A stretch of DNA of 64,000 bases from Epiperipatus broadwayi (GCA_028023455.1 JAQFVV010000071.1:6032650-6096649), one strand, 5' to 3'; positions 10,209-22,787 are shown, numbered from the stretch's first letter. Notes: generated from the sequence alone by a model not told the origin. A program made the numbers and translations.

Positions 10209-12474
10209 GCAGTTGCAACTTTTTATACTTTTGTCTTTCTCATTGTTTTTAAATCTATTTTTTAATTAAATTTTACATTTTTCTTTAATTTAATTGATTT
10301 TTACATTTTGCCTTAATCTAATTTTTTTCTAGATTAATCTACTATCTCTTGTTTTATACCAAAGAGATATACATAGTGTTTAATTATTACAATTTCAATA
10401 TCATTATCAGCCAGAAATTTTTTTATTGAAATTCACTAATTAATTAATCTTTTTATTTTTGATTTTTTCACTAACATTTATTTTTACATATTTATTCTTT
10501 TAACTTATTTTTATTTTATAAAAAGGAGAGTTTTCTTTAAATCTTTTTTTTCACCCTGTTTTAAATAAAAAGCTTTATTTTGTTTTTAAAAAAAATACAC
10601 AAACCTTTTATCTTATTGTTTTAAAATCTATTTCTTAACCCCCCATAGTGCAGCCTAAGATCCTCAGATTTCAGCATTTTCTGACTTTTTTTGTTTCACA
10701 CATCAAAATAAAATATATGATGAAATGATTATTACTTATCAGAAAATAATAAATTTGACTTCATTTGATAGATATTTTTATTTACTACTGAAATAAATTT
10801 TAAATGTTTACATTTGTTTCTATAAATATTAAAAAATGAGATTGTAATCAAAACAAAAAGATTATACATCATTTCAGAAAGATTATTTTCAGTTTACAAA
10901 ATCAATGAAATCTTCATTGTTTCTAATTATTTTCAAAAATCTGAATGAATATTTATTTATTTCTATTCTATCTAATAAATTATGCTTTGAAAGTTTAAAA
11001 TTTTTGAATATTTATTGCAAAATTGCAATATTTTTTATACTCATAAGTATAAATAGATTGCTTACATAGAAGCTTCTAAATATCTTCAGGCCATGTTCAT
11101 ATTAGTTGCTAATATAACATTATATTTTTGAAAATAAAGTATTTCCAATCAAAATAAGTTATTAATAATTTATATTTCTTGATATCTAATAAATATAGTA
11201 TAAATTGTTGTAAAAAAAAAATCTAAAACCATAATAAATTCACAAATAAACATGTTTTTGGTCATTTGAACTATTTTCTTTAAACAATGTCATAAAACAC
11301 TGAACATTTTATGGCCTTGCCTTGGAACAAATGCTGAACATGTTAGGGCTTATTTTTTTTGTATGGATTTTTTTTTAATTTCCCACCACCTATTGTAATT
11401 TTTGAATGAAATTTTTATATAATAAAATATACTGAAACATATGTATTTTAACATATAATACTTGCAGAAAAATTCACCAGGGAGTGAATGGTAAAAATGT
11501 TAATATGTTTGCAAGAAAATTATGAAAGATTAACTTCTTTAATTATTCTTTTCTTTCCTAATAAATTTGATCGTCTATTTTTAATTTATAAAATATGTAA
11601 TGCAGTTATATGTAAGTTTTATGACATATATCTAACTAGCATTACAATATAAAAAAAATTAGATGTAGTGATCCATTACAGTTTACTGTATTAATTATAA
11701 TTACTTGTGTTTAAAGATTTTGTTTAAATGCAAGTATATGTCTATTTAAAACAAAAAATAACACCTTCTCTGTTTTAAAAAATTTTAATGGTTAAAGTTA
11801 TTATTATTGCTTGAAGTCAGAACATAGGTAATTATAAGTCTGGTTAGTAGAAATTTAAAGGGTATCTGTAAAAATGAAAAAAAAAAATTAATATGAAGAG
11901 GATTTCAATAACTCCATTGGTCCAATATTTTAAAATAAACAATTAATATTTTTTATAATGATTGCAATTTTTAATTTATATTATATATTTGAGTATAGCA
12001 TTGCTAAGGAAGACTAAGATGGTGAGTATATTTTAAAATTAGTACAAGAACGTGTAGATAAATTTTCAAATTTGTGGTTAAATTTTAAATTCAGTAAAAA
12101 CATTCATTATTCATTAACAAATTTAACTTACCAACCCTACGTCACCCTGAGTGCATGTTACTGTGAAATTCCTTTTACTAATATAAATAAATTAGTCCCA
12201 ACATAATCACAAATTCAGTATTTTATACTTAATTTAAAATCAATTGTAAACAAACTTAACTTCCATACATAACATTTAAATATGCGTGCATGTGTTTTTT
12301 GTATGCCTAACTATAATAAAATGATGTTCTTTAAAGAGTAGAAATATATAAAGTATAAAGCCATAGGGATAATAGCAAATCTTATATAATATGAGAATAG
12401 TCAATTTAAAAAATTAAATCTTATATAATAAATAAGGTAGTAATATATCATTTGATGTGGAAATAAATATAAAT
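10209..12474. other. AT-rich spacer
   Basis: Very AT-rich DNA with homopolymer runs. No gene or dispersed repeat recognised. A short direct repeat, AAATCTTATATAATA, lies near 12,377 and 12,416. Confidence 0.45.
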
Positions 12475-12485
12475 AATTGCATATT
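12475..12485. repeat. Target-site duplication of the RTE insertion, left copy
   Basis: AATTGCATATT is identical to 14,003-14,013 on the other side of the RTE element. Confidence 0.85.
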
Positions 12486-13979
12486 CAGATAATAAATGAA
12501 GAAGTGAGACATGCAATTAAGGGTATGAAGAAAGGAAAGGCTCCAGGAAATGATGGAATTATAATTGATATATTAAAAGAAGCAGGTGAAGAAATAGAAA
12601 CAATTTTAGCAAAGTTGTATACCAAATGTCTAAATGATAAAGATGTACCGGAAGATTGGAAGAATGCAGTAATAATATTAATATTTAAAAAAGGTGATAA
12701 AGAAGATATTAGAAATTACAGACCTATCAGCCTTTTATCAGTTTTATATAAAATTTTTACCAAGATAATTACAACTCGTCTACAGAGAACTTTGGATTTC
12801 CACCAACCAAGAGAACAAGCTGGATTTAAAAGTGGTTTTAGTACAATAGATCATATCCAGGTATTGAGAGAAGTCATAGAAAGGACAAATGAATATGAGT
12901 TGTCATTATGTTTTGGATTTGTAGATTATGAAAAGGCATTCGATTCTATACACATTTCTTCAGTGATTAAAGCATTGGATCATCAAGGTATAGATCCAGG
13001 ATATTGTCATATTTTAAAGAATATTTATAAAAATGCAACAGCAACAATTAGATTACATAATGATACTGGAAAAATCAACATTGAAAAAGGTGTAAGACAA
13101 GGTGACTCCATATCTCCAAAACTCTTTACAGCAGTGCTGCAAGAAGTATTTTGTGGATTAAAATGGGAAACTAAAGGAATGAAAGTAAATGGAGAGTATT
13201 TAAGTCATTTAGATTTCGCAGATGATGTAGTTGTTTTTGCAAATAATGCTTCAGAGCTGCAGGAAATGTTGCAGGAGTTAGCAGATGAAAGTAGAAAAGT
13301 AGGACTAAAGATAAATGTTAAAAAGACTAAAGTAATGTTTAATCGATTTGCTCAAAATATGAAAATAAAGATTGATTATGAAGAATTAGAAGAAGTTAAC
13401 AGTTACAAATACCTTGGTCAGATTATTAATACAGATGGAAACATAATGGAGGAAATTAATCATAGAATTAAACTTGGTTGGAGTGCTTTTGGTAGAAATA
13501 ACTTGATACTAAAAGGAAATATGCCTATGTGTTTGAAAAGGATAGTTTTTAACAAATGTGTTTTACCAGTTCTTACTTATGGATCTGAGACTTGGACACT
13601 TAATAGAAGAGCAATACAGAGACTTCAGACCACTCAAAGGAGTATGGAGAGATGTATGTTGGGAGTAACAAGAAGAGATCAAAAACGCAATGTATGGATA
13701 AGACAACAAACAGGTGTTACTGACCTTATTGAAAAAATTAAAAGATTGAAATGGAGTTGGGCTGGACATATTTCTAGAAGAGATGATAATAGATGGACAA
13801 TTGAAATTTTAAACTGGATTCCAAGAGATTTTAAAAGACCCAGAAAGAGACCACATGTGAGATGGATGGATGAAATAAGAAAATGTGCAGGGGTGTTGTG
13901 GAGAAGAGAAGCTAAAGATCGGAGTAGATGGATTAAACTTGGAGAGACCTTCATCCTGCAGTGGATTGATAATGGTTGA
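12486..13979 (+). CDS. RTE-type reverse transcriptase, C-terminal 497 codons (partial)
   Basis: This encodes the RNA-dependent DNA polymerase of a non-LTR retrotransposon, which primes cDNA synthesis on nicked genomic DNA. The frame enters from target DNA: an upstream TTG at 12,477 and the next two codons belong to the TSD, so there is no authentic start. Numbering from 12,477, the visible motifs are GKAPGNDGI near 20-28, NYRPISLLSVLYKIF near 80, FVDYEKAFD at 148-156 (motif A), GVRQGDSISP at 205-214 (motif B), FADD at 247-250 (catalytic motif C), KYLGQII at 311-317 and a C-terminal block with KRPRKRPHVRWMDEIRKCAG. The catalytic aspartates are all present. The endonuclease domain is absent, so the copy cannot move alone. 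Translation is unlikely without a fused promoter. Confidence 0.9.
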   Translation, partial: QIINEEVRHAIKGMKKGKAPGNDGIIIDILKEAGEEIETILAKLYTKCLNDKDVPEDWKNAVIILIFKKGDKEDIRNYRPISLLSVLYKIFTKIITTRLQRTLDFHQPREQAGFKSGFSTIDHIQVLREVIERTNEYELSLCFGFVDYEKAFDSIHISSVIKALDHQGIDPGYCHILKNIYKNATATIRLHNDTGKINIEKGVRQGDSISPKLFTAVLQEVFCGLKWETKGMKVNGEYLSHLDFADDVVVFANNASELQEMLQELADESRKVGLKINVKKTKVMFNRFAQNMKIKIDYEELEEVNSYKYLGQIINTDGNIMEEINHRIKLGWSAFGRNNLILKGNMPMCLKRIVFNKCVLPVLTYGSETWTLNRRAIQRLQTTQRSMERCMLGVTRRDQKRNVWIRQQTGVTDLIEKIKRLKWSWAGHISRRDDNRWTIEILNWIPRDFKRPRKRPHVRWMDEIRKCAGVLWRREAKDRSRWIKLGETFILQWIDNG

Positions 13980-14002
13980 TGATGATGATGATGATGTTGA
14001 TG
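12486..14002 (+). mobile_element. 5'-truncated RTE-clade LINE with intact RT frame
   Basis: The element runs from CAGATAATAAATGAAG to the (TGATGA)n tail typical of RTE-clade 3' ends. It is bounded by a perfect 11-bp target-site duplication. The endonuclease half expected at the N-terminus is missing, as in ordinary 5'-truncated reverse-transcribed copies. An open frame of nearly 500 codons without a stop and the intact TSD indicate a recent insertion. Related but decayed copies lie at 2.5-3.4, 4.7-4.9 and 31.5-32.0 kb, so the family has a history at this locus. Confidence 0.92.
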
Positions 14003-14013
14003 AATTGCATATT
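14003..14013. repeat. Target-site duplication of the RTE insertion, right copy
   Basis: AATTGCATATT directly follows the TGATGATG tail and equals the left copy. Confidence 0.85.
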
Positions 14014-15185
14014 TATAATTATAATAATTTTATTTAAAATATTTTTATATGTAAAACATATTATAAATGTGGTTGATTTTACTGTGTAGAAAGCAACAAG
14101 ATCTTTATCATCTGGATGAAAGCATTTCCAGGCCAACCTGATAAAAATTTCACAAATAAATTTCAGTTGAGCAAAAAAAAGAGTTTGAATACATGTCACT
14201 TTTCAATCATGTGTCATACTCTATAAAAGCAAATCTTCAAGAAATTTGGTGTTCTTTTGCTTAAAAGATTCCTCCTATAAACTGTATAATTTTAAGTATT
14301 GAATTTGCTATTGTCGCAACTTGAAGCTAAAATGTCTGACTGAAAAAGAACTACATGACATTCATTCTCAGAAGCAATTTTTAGTCTTATGATCATCATC
14401 AGAAAACTTGATTTAATAACAGAAAATTAATTAATTATTTACTTAGCAAAGCTGATGAAGTTATCCATCAAAGAAATTTTAATCATGGGATTATTTTAAA
14501 AACATATCCAAATATTCAAGTCTTCAAGTAATTTCTGAAGTGATTAAGCTTATCCTGATCAGTATATCAGATTTTTATTTTTGCTGTCCAGTTTTTGTAA
14601 ATATTCAATTAAGAACACCTGTGAAATTCTGATATAATCAAATAGATGTGTTTTTGCTAATTTTCTAAAAATTCACTTGGTGGGAGGTTGAGAAATGGAA
14701 TAGCATCCTTAACTTCTTAAATGTCCAATCAAAAGGATATTTAATTGCCTTAGGAATATATGACTTAATTATCTCCTTAATGGATTTTAAAAATTTGAAA
14801 TAAAGTACTTTGCTATTGCATTTGTACTAAAGCACCGTGTCATAAATGGATCAATATTAATAATAGTATTTATTTTACCCATCAATAAAAATTTTGGAAA
14901 TGAAGCTAAGAAATTCATTGTATATTTATAACATGAAAATTTAAAAGAATAAGATCAGGATTATATTTGTGAAAAGTAATTTTATAAGGAAACTTATAGA
15001 AATGTCACATTAAGAATGTCGATTAAGTTATTCATAAACTTTCTTGAATAAGGTCACAATTTATTTTCTTTACAATGTTTTTCTCTTGTGTAATAATTTT
15101 AATTGCATGTATTAGGATTGATCAATGTTCTCATCAGTAATAAAAAGATGAGGCAATATGGTTTCAGTATTTATAAGATGTTTAA
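14014..15185. other. AT-rich spacer
   Basis: No gene or dispersed repeat recognised. Confidence 0.45.
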
Positions 15186-15192
15186 AGGTCTA

Positions 15193-15580
15193 GAAACATC
15201 ACATGATCACTATTTCTAATAGGATAGTGGTGGCTATTGTTATTAAAGAACCAAAGACACCAAAACTTATAGGTACTGAACAGGATTCAGACCTATATGA
15301 CTATGTAAGCTAATGAGCTTGGATTGAAAATATTATTGTGTTTTCAATTTAAAACTCATAGTTTTGTAATTAAGAAGAGATAAAATGCGGCTGCTGGAGG
15401 GTTGCATTAGATCCTAAGATCTAGGTGCAGTGCTCTCGGATATAAGGCTCCTCACTGAAACTAGTCTGGGAATATTGAATGAGTAGGCACTAGATGGGGA
15501 TTTTATGCATAGCCTTCTGGCATCCATTGATTACTCTGGCTTGCACTGAGTGGTAATACTGTATGGAGAGTTTTTGCATG
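15193..15580 (+). repeat. Fold-back/tRNA-like repeat family B, copy 1
   Basis: Begins ACATCACATGATCACTATTT, the family's terminal sequence. It carries a B-box-like GGATTCAGACC at 15,284-15,294 and the family's middle block GGCTGCTGGAGGG...GCATTAGATCC. It ends in GGCTTGCACTGAGTGG...CTGTATGGAGAG. It aligns along its length with the reverse complement of 30.35-30.79 kb. Its far terminal inverted repeat is missing. Confidence 0.7.
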
Positions 15581-16108
15581 TTTAAATGTATTGAATTAAA
15601 GATAGGTTGTTCTATTATTACTTGTAGGTAATAATATTTTTAAATTCTCTTATAGGAGTATGAGATGTCTTTGTCTTATATACCTTATATTTTGTTTTTT
15701 TATGTCCTATGGTATCGCAGTATAAATGTGTTTAATGTAAACAAATGAATAATATTTTATATTTTAAAATATAGTAATAATACTAAGTATAAAAAGTAAT
15801 GAATTGTTCCATGGCTATAAGTCAAGCAGAATGTTTCTTTTAAGACCTTAATATTGCATAAATGGGCCTTGCTGATATTGTACTTATTTAGAGAAAGATA
15901 AATGTTTTCCTCAAAGAGAAGATAAAATAGTGATGCCATTTAAATTGTGTTACAATAAGGACATATTTGGGATTTATAAGACGTAGAGAAATCTCTTATT
16001 TTATTTAGATTTTAAAATAACAAAAATATTTAAAATTTTATCTATGGGCAACTTTTTTTATTAATTGTATTATTGGTATAAGCAACACTTAGTTGTTTTT
16101 TTTTCATA
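15581..16108. other. AT-rich spacer
   Basis: Nothing recognised. Confidence 0.4.
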
Positions 16109-16109
16109 T

Positions 16110-16190
16110 GTCAAAGCATTGACCGGAAGCGAATCTGGGCCAGCTGCTTGAAAGGCAGCTATGCTAACCACTAAGCCACTAATGTTTGAC
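16110..16190 (-). repeat. Minimal tRNA-shaped element with inverted ends, copy 1
   Basis: On the minus strand the 81 bp read as a near-complete tRNA-like sequence: TAGTGGCTTAGTGGTTAGCA as an A-box region, an anticodon-arm hairpin and CAGATTCGCTTCC as the T arm. The outer ends GTCAAAGCATT and AATGTTTGAC are complementary, extending the acceptor stem into a short terminal inverted repeat. Copies at 26.14 and 45.45 kb share the same plan. Substitutions rule out a normal tRNA. Confidence 0.7.
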
Positions 16191-18780
16191 TTAGCAATAC
16201 TTACTTTTACACATCTTTACATATACCTGAAATCATGTCTTTTAATAATAAGTAAACTTTTTATGTGAAAAACGTTATATATTAAAATATTAATATAATT
16301 CTTTAGTCCGTATTTATGCATTCTTACTTTATTTAATAAATTATTTAATTGTTGTTTTAAGCAAGGACTTTGAATTTTATTTAATCATCATCTTCACGTT
16401 GAACCATTAATGAGGTCACACAAGAGAAATTCAATCATCTAATTTTCGACATACTTTAAACAAGCTTATTAAGTGAATATTGTTTATGATAAACTTTTCA
16501 TTAATAGTTCATTTGCACACCTGTCACAAATGTATTTATATGCTAAGTGATGTATACTGGATGCAATCGCAAAATGCCCTTTACATTCTGGCATATTCTA
16601 AGAAAAATTATCACGTGACTGTATATGAGTCTTTTATGATATTAAAAGACCTGAAAAATAATACCTGGATTATAGTATTACTTTGTTTACTGTGATATTA
16701 TGCTAACTGCACGTATAACGTTTTTAAAGAGTTAGCATATTAGAAATATTAATGTTCACATGCAATAGTGTAGTAAATGGACATTATTCATGTGAACGGT
16801 GTTTATTGATTAATTATATTTTTTAAAAGTTAAGCTAAGTTTTTTGTAATCACTAATTGGATGGTGGTTGACTGTTTATTGTTATTGAGGAAGTTTGACC
16901 GTTACAATATACATGTTATCTCCTATCAAAAAAAAATTATAGTCAACAAATAAATAATACTCTAGAAAAAATTCCTCTTTAAATAGTAGGTTATTACTTG
17001 AATTATTTAAATTAATCATAATTACTTATTTATTTTGTTTCTTATATATACATATATGTGTATACATACAAACAAATTATCTCCATTTTTCCCCAGATCA
17101 TTTATACAACATAAATGAGATTAGTATAAAGATTGAAATAATATTATTATGAATATTATTATTGTTATAATTATTTCTTTTTTTATTTTTATTATTATAT
17201 AGAACTAAAAATTCATTTATATATTATGATATAGCTTCAATATGTATCATTCTATACTAAGGGTATTTATTAACTGCCATTTGCATCAGATCTATGAACA
17301 TATAAATATGATTGTGACGTAAGGCATCACATGACATTCTGCCTTAAGGCACTAAATTTAAATACAGCTCTGATTATTATTATATATATATTTTTTTTTG
17401 TAGACTGAATCTATGATAAATAAAATAGATGGGTTGAAAATATCAATATCATGAGTTGTTTTATTTAATATGTGCAAAATAAAAACCATATGCGAGTTAC
17501 AAATCAACTTTCCTTATTTATGTAAGATTAATTTCGAAATGCTTGTCTGTAATCTAAAAGCAAACAGTAAAACAATTTTTTTGGTCTATGGGTTTTGTAA
17601 CTGGATTCTTTCTTATATAAATGTAACATTTTTAAAAAATTTAATCAGAAAATTCAAAACGATGTTTTAGGGACATTATTAAAATCTTCACTTTTAAAAT
17701 TTTTTACAGTTTGTTATGTGGAAATGCACTTAACAATAATTTCAATTCTGTGTAAAACGTAGATGGTATTACTTATTCATAAAATTTAAATACACTTTTT
17801 CACCTCCACCCCCCAAACTTTTTGACCTGTCTGGAGTTGATAAATTACTGCATTGGTATAAAGATTTGCTCAGTTTCATATCAAAATATTGAACGTTAAT
17901 ATTTTAATCAATCATTTTAATTAAAAGCTTTTTAAAAATAAATATTAATTATTTATTTTACAAAAATCATTTGTATTTTAGTAATAATTTGACTCCCATG
18001 GTAATAACTCATTTTATTTCGTAACGAAGCTAAGTTGATATATAAAATTAATTATTGATATATATCCTACAGTTGTAACTCAAAATACAAACTGCGTGAA
18101 TCATTTGCAAGATTTTTAGAAATTGAAAAAAGAATAAAACCAACAGCACACAAAAAGCTAATTATTTAATTTCCTATTTAAATAATATGTATAAAAAAAT
18201 AATTTTAAAAAATGCATTTATTTATTTGATTTTTTTTCTCGTTCAAGCATAATTTTGATTATTATATGTAACTTTAAATAAAATTGTGGGACATCCATAA
18301 ATAAATTCTATCGCTATTGTTGTTGAAGAAAAACAAATATTTTTTTTATTTTTTTTGTGTATTACTCATCAAATTAAACAGTTTTAAATAAAATATATTT
18401 TATATATTGTAATGGTATAAATGGGACGAATAAGAGTGTAATGCGCAAAAGACAGAAACTCTACTAAAACTAAATTAAATTCAAATTTATAAAGAAAATG
18501 ACTTTATATGCTTTAGTCTTAAGTTCCTAATCTGTATAAATACAATTTTAAAATAGATTAAATAATAAGGAATGGTAGCTCTTACGGATGTGATGTAAAA
18601 AATGATTTGATCTAAAACTTTTAGATTTAATTATAATAACAATTTTCATTTCACCCTTACTTTGTAATTACTGATACGCTAAAATTAATTGCGTTACGGT
18701 GAAACTTTTAAGTTTATTAATTAGTAGGCTTTTTTTTTATCTTTTCTATCTTTTAGACTTAGCGCTTTCAGAGTCCTTGC
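16191..18780. other. AT-rich spacer
   Basis: About 2.6 kb of AT-rich DNA with short simple runs, for example TATACATATATGTGTATAC near 17,045. Two short frames (16,480 and 17,470) show no family motif. No gene is supported. Confidence 0.45.
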
Positions 18781-18789
18781 AGCTCCATA

Positions 18790-19985
18790 TTCATAGTCCT
18801 TTTGATACTGTTAACTATATGCAAATGCATGCAAATTACTTATATCATCCATTTTTTCAAAATCGCGTGTCCTTTCTGTTTATTGCTCTGGCATGCTGCT
18901 GATGAAACATGCTTCCTTGACCTTCCTCTTGACATCGTTTCTTTCTGTGCATACGATGTCAGCTTTAGATGGTTCAAATTTGTGGTTGTGTTCCTGCTGA
19001 TGGTCAGCAAATACTGAGCTGCCTTCTTTTTTGGTTGTAGCTTTTGTGCATACATATTTATGCTAAGCCAGTCTATTGCCTACTGTGGCCCGAGTTTCCC
19101 CATAATAAACTAAATCACAACCTGTCTGCGAGCACACAATTCTATAAACTACATGGGGGGTTTCTTCTATATTTCTTTTGTCTTTAGTATTGTTGATGAG
19201 CCTATTGGTGTTTGGAGGGGTTCTGAATCCGAGTTTGAATTCCTTCTGTAATATTTTACTGAAGTTTTTTGACACTAGGGAGGTATGTAGGGTATAGTCA
19301 GATGTTGTCTGTCTTCTTTTGTGTTCTGTTGCAGTCTTTTATAAAAGCTTTCAATCCTGTAGGTTATTGTTCTATGATCAAAACCCACGCTTATTAAGTC
19401 CCTGATGTAGCTGGTGATGTTGTTTTTCTTGTCTGACTCTAATTTACACAGGTGTTGATTGCAAAATAAGAAGGCAGACAGCCCTGCAAGTTTGTGTGAT
19501 TTAGGGGATTTTTGAGAGTGGATGGAGATAACCTCTAATGCATAAGGGTTTAATTATCATAGAATAATTAAATGCCACATTCTCTCTATTGATTTTCAAG
19601 TCGAGATACCTGGCCATGTTTTGCTCATCTTCATGTGTGCAATTAAACATAAGGTTGGAAAGAGCATGGAGTTCATGTAAAATCTCTTTAGTTGAGTTTT
19701 CCGGTGCTGCCAAGAATATGACATCCATGTATCTGCTATAAATTATGTTTGGTGCTGCTCTCTGGAACTTTTGAATCACCTGTTGTTCAAACTGATCTAG
19801 CACAATGCTGGAAACAATCCCACTCAGAGGGAGCCCCATGGGGCATCTGTTATTCATTCTGTACCATTTGTTTTCATATGATGCTAAAATATTTCTGTCT
19901 AGCCATTTCATAAAATCCACAATAAATTGTGCTCTGAGAACTGGATAGTCTTTCTTGCTTAGCTCATGTTCTATTTACAAAATTC
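18790..19985 (-). pseudogene. Penelope-like element: RT and GIY-YIG endonuclease remnant
   Basis: On the minus strand, 19,501-19,980 encodes the RT core: KKDYPVLRAQFIVDFM, CPMGLPLSGIVSS (the PMG-S-LSP motif) and YSRYMDVIF. The last corresponds to the family RYVDDIF box but lacks the second catalytic aspartate. Further downstream come the thumb-linker (RDLISVGFDHRTITYRIESF) and IPYIPP...KNFSKILQ. A GIY-YIG-type nuclease block follows at 19,063-19,275 (HVVYRIVCSQTGC and VYYGETRATVGNRL). The C-terminal tail is out of frame at 18,840-19,055 with an ERNDVKRKVKEACF-type motif when frames are joined by eye. The 3' untranslated part may reach 18,730. Frameshifts and the D-to-V change make it inactive. 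Its upstream end abuts a Ty3/gypsy remnant on the same strand. Confidence 0.9.
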
Positions 19986-20009
19986 TGTTGAATGTTCATC
20001 AGTTTATTG

Positions 20010-22265
20010 TCATGGTTCATTCTTTTTTAATAACTGTGACAAAATGAATGGTGTCATATGCCAAGTTTTTGAAAAACCGGTGATAAAAGTTACATAGTGT
20101 GAAAAAGAGTCGCAGCTGTTTTTTTTATTTACAGAAATGGGAAAATTCTTTACAGAAAAAATTTTATTAGGATGGGATTTAATTCCCCTTACTCCTACAA
20201 TATGCCTTAGAAATGTAATTTCATTTGCCATGTTCTTTTATATTAATATTATCTACATATATGGTTAGACTTTTTAAATTTATTTGACAGAACTCTATCT
20301 AAGTCTTGAATCAATCCAGCCCCACTGTTTTATCAACCCCAGTGGTATTCTTTCAAACATATAAGAATGTTTCTCATACCAAAAAACTGTGTGTTTCTGA
20401 TCATTGTAACAGAGAGAATCCGCTAGTATCTAGCACTTAAATATAAAGGTAGTGAATCTCACTTTGTTTTTAAATTTTATTAAGAGCTCATGGATAATAG
20501 GAGGAATATCATATGCAGGTATACTTATTTGATTAAGGGAACAAGCATCTAAACATAGCCTCACTGCTCCATTTTTTTTGCAGACAACCATAATGGGTTT
20601 ATATAGGCAGGAGCACAGATTTTAATAATTTTCTATTGTAACATTTTATTGATTTTCTGGTGAACGTTTTCTTTGTATTCATATGGAATGGGATACGATT
20701 TACATTGGAATAGTTTATTATCTTTTAATTGTATATGATGAATATATCCTTCTATCAGAATATATATATAGAAATTAAATAATAAAATTACTCTCTGCTG
20801 AAAAATTTAAATATCTGATTCTTTCAATTTTAGTTTAATATTTATTTCATTTGGAATTTCTTCCATACATATTGCATTAATACAGTACAAGATATTTACA
20901 TGATTAAAATTACATTTAATCTGTTGACACTCAATTAGCTGATCTTTATAATTTATAATACAATTATACTTGTGCATAAAATCAGAGGTCATTGTTATTT
21001 CATGAATTAACCCAGTTAAAATTAAAAATATATGCTCAAAGTGAGTATGATTTATTAGCATATTTATTTAAACTTGCTTTGTATATAATTTAGCTTTCTT
21101 GCCATTTGCTAACATAACTTAAGATTGTATCAAAGGCAAAATGGGTATTGCAGAATATAAATTGATAACTTTATTAAATAAGCTTTCAGAAATAGTGAAG
21201 ACTTTAGCTATAATTCCTTCAACTATCAATTTCATTTTAGGACAGGTATGGATAATCACATTATTGTCTAAAGAGTCAGGTTCAAAATCCTTTAACTCAA
21301 AATTCAATAACATAAGTTTAAAAACAAACTTATTCCTCCCAGATTTGTTATAAGCCCTCATAGTGAGGAACATTCCAAGAAAATCCTATTTAGTTTAATA
21401 GATATGCCTTAGAGCTGGCCTAACATTTTGACAGGAATAACCTGTAAATTATCTCTAGGATAATCCCCTCTAGCAACAGTATCTCTTTTTAGCTCTGGGG
21501 TACTAACATTCCTCTTTTTTTTTAATTGGTTTTTATGGGTGGATTTTTTTCATCACACCATCCATAATTACTTTTAAGTCTCTGATTTTTTTAATATTTT
21601 GCTTTATTATTTACCATGTTAATATTAGACACAACATATTGAGTACTTTCCTTTTTCAGCCTACAATTTCCCTCATTAATATATTCATTCATCTCTATTC
21701 CCTTGAGTATTCCCAATACTTTCTCTACAGTGTGTCTATCAGCCACAATGAAAATTTATCATATGTGTCTTGAGAAATTTCTCCTTATAATTTTTACAAT
21801 CTGGTATTTTGATAAAGAGTAAATTGCCAAAGTTTTTAACTTAGCACTTGCTTTCTGAGAAATTGTGCATAGTTTTTCTTACCCACATTATATTCTTTTG
21901 TATCACTTGATACTTCATACTCTCTTATCTTTTCTCACTCCAAAAACTAGTGACACAACAACATTTAAAATTCCCATAAGTTTTAGATTTTTAAGATTTG
22001 CCACCAATCTCTGGAAGATTCATATAGAGTATTATTAGCAGTAGCAACTTTTTTCTTTCTTAGTTATTCTATTTAGTGAGAATAGTTATTTCAATCTATG
22101 CAAATATTCATTTGGATTGTCACAATGTCCCCCTCTAAAAGCTTTTATGTGTGTAAGTTTCGAAATAATGCAATTGTTTTGTCTAGTGCCTAATTGAGCA
22201 TAAGATTCCTTATATGCTTCACCTGAACATGAAGTAGGCTGCCTTTTGTTTTCATTACATTGTTT
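20010..22265 (-). pseudogene. Ty3/gypsy retrotransposon gag-protease-RT remnant
   Basis: Read on the minus strand from high to low coordinates the order is gag, protease, RT. A gag-like stretch at 22,090-22,259 reads SGEAYKESYAQLGTRQNN then FRGGHCDNPNEYLHRL. Poorly preserved frames at 20,807-21,373 lie where protease is expected, but no clear DTGA-type active site was seen. RT appears at about 20,460-20,740 with VRLCLDACSLNQISIPAYDI, the usual RLC-D-LN-T-P motif. At about 20,255 the catalytic box reads YVDN instead of YVDD. Next, after a deletion, 20,010-20,231 has FLRHIVGVRGIKSHPNKI and the segment leading to RNase H. RNase H and integrase are missing because the Penelope-like element follows immediately. 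It is not a continuation of the plus-strand remnant at 7.5 kb. Confidence 0.85.
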
Positions 22266-22317
22266 TACTATATTGTTAATCTTGAGCTGAATTAAGCCAA
22301 TAAAAAGGTATTTTTAA

Positions 22318-22318
22318 A

Positions 22319-22357
<39 letters not shown>
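22318..22357. repeat. (TA)n microsatellite
   Basis: About 20 TA units directly left of the hairpin repeat. Confidence 0.95.
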
Positions 22358-22363
<6 letters not shown>

Positions 22364-22398
22364 TGATTCGATGTCTGTATTTTTAAAACATTATACAT

Positions 22399-22781
22399 AA
22401 TTATATAACCGAATATTTATAAATACAGTAACTAAATAATTAAAAAAATTTATCCACTTAGGAGCACTTTCGATTATCCCAGTAATCTGTGTCAACTAAA
22501 GCTTTGAAATGCTAACTTTCCCACAATTCCATGATCTTAACATTTGCTGCTTGCCTGTTAATTAAGTCATGTTTATATTTGTATAGAAGGATATTCTAAT
22601 ATACAAATATAATCATGACTTAATTAACAGGCAAGCAGCAAATGTTAAGATCATGGAATTGTGGGAAAGTTAGCATTTCAAAGCTTTAGTTGATACAGAT
22701 TACTGGGATAATCAAAAGTGCTCCTAAGTGGATAAAATTCTTTAATTATTTAGTTACTGTATTTACAAATATTCAGTTATA

Positions 22782-22787
<6 letters not shown>
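22399..22787. repeat. Near-perfect hairpin repeat, arms about 186 bp
   Basis: The arms 22,399-22,584 and 22,601-22,787 are reverse complements with only a few differences, separated by a 16-bp loop. The block GCAAATGTTAAGATCATGGA and the block CTTAATTAACAGGCAAGCAG occur on both sides. (TA)n lies on both flanks, so the element either inserted into a TA tract or carries TA-rich ends. No coding content. Confidence 0.93.

Noticed and set aside
13563-14199. Minus-strand frames of 68-91 codons opposite the RTE RT
   Set aside because: Antisense shadows of the RTE coding strand.
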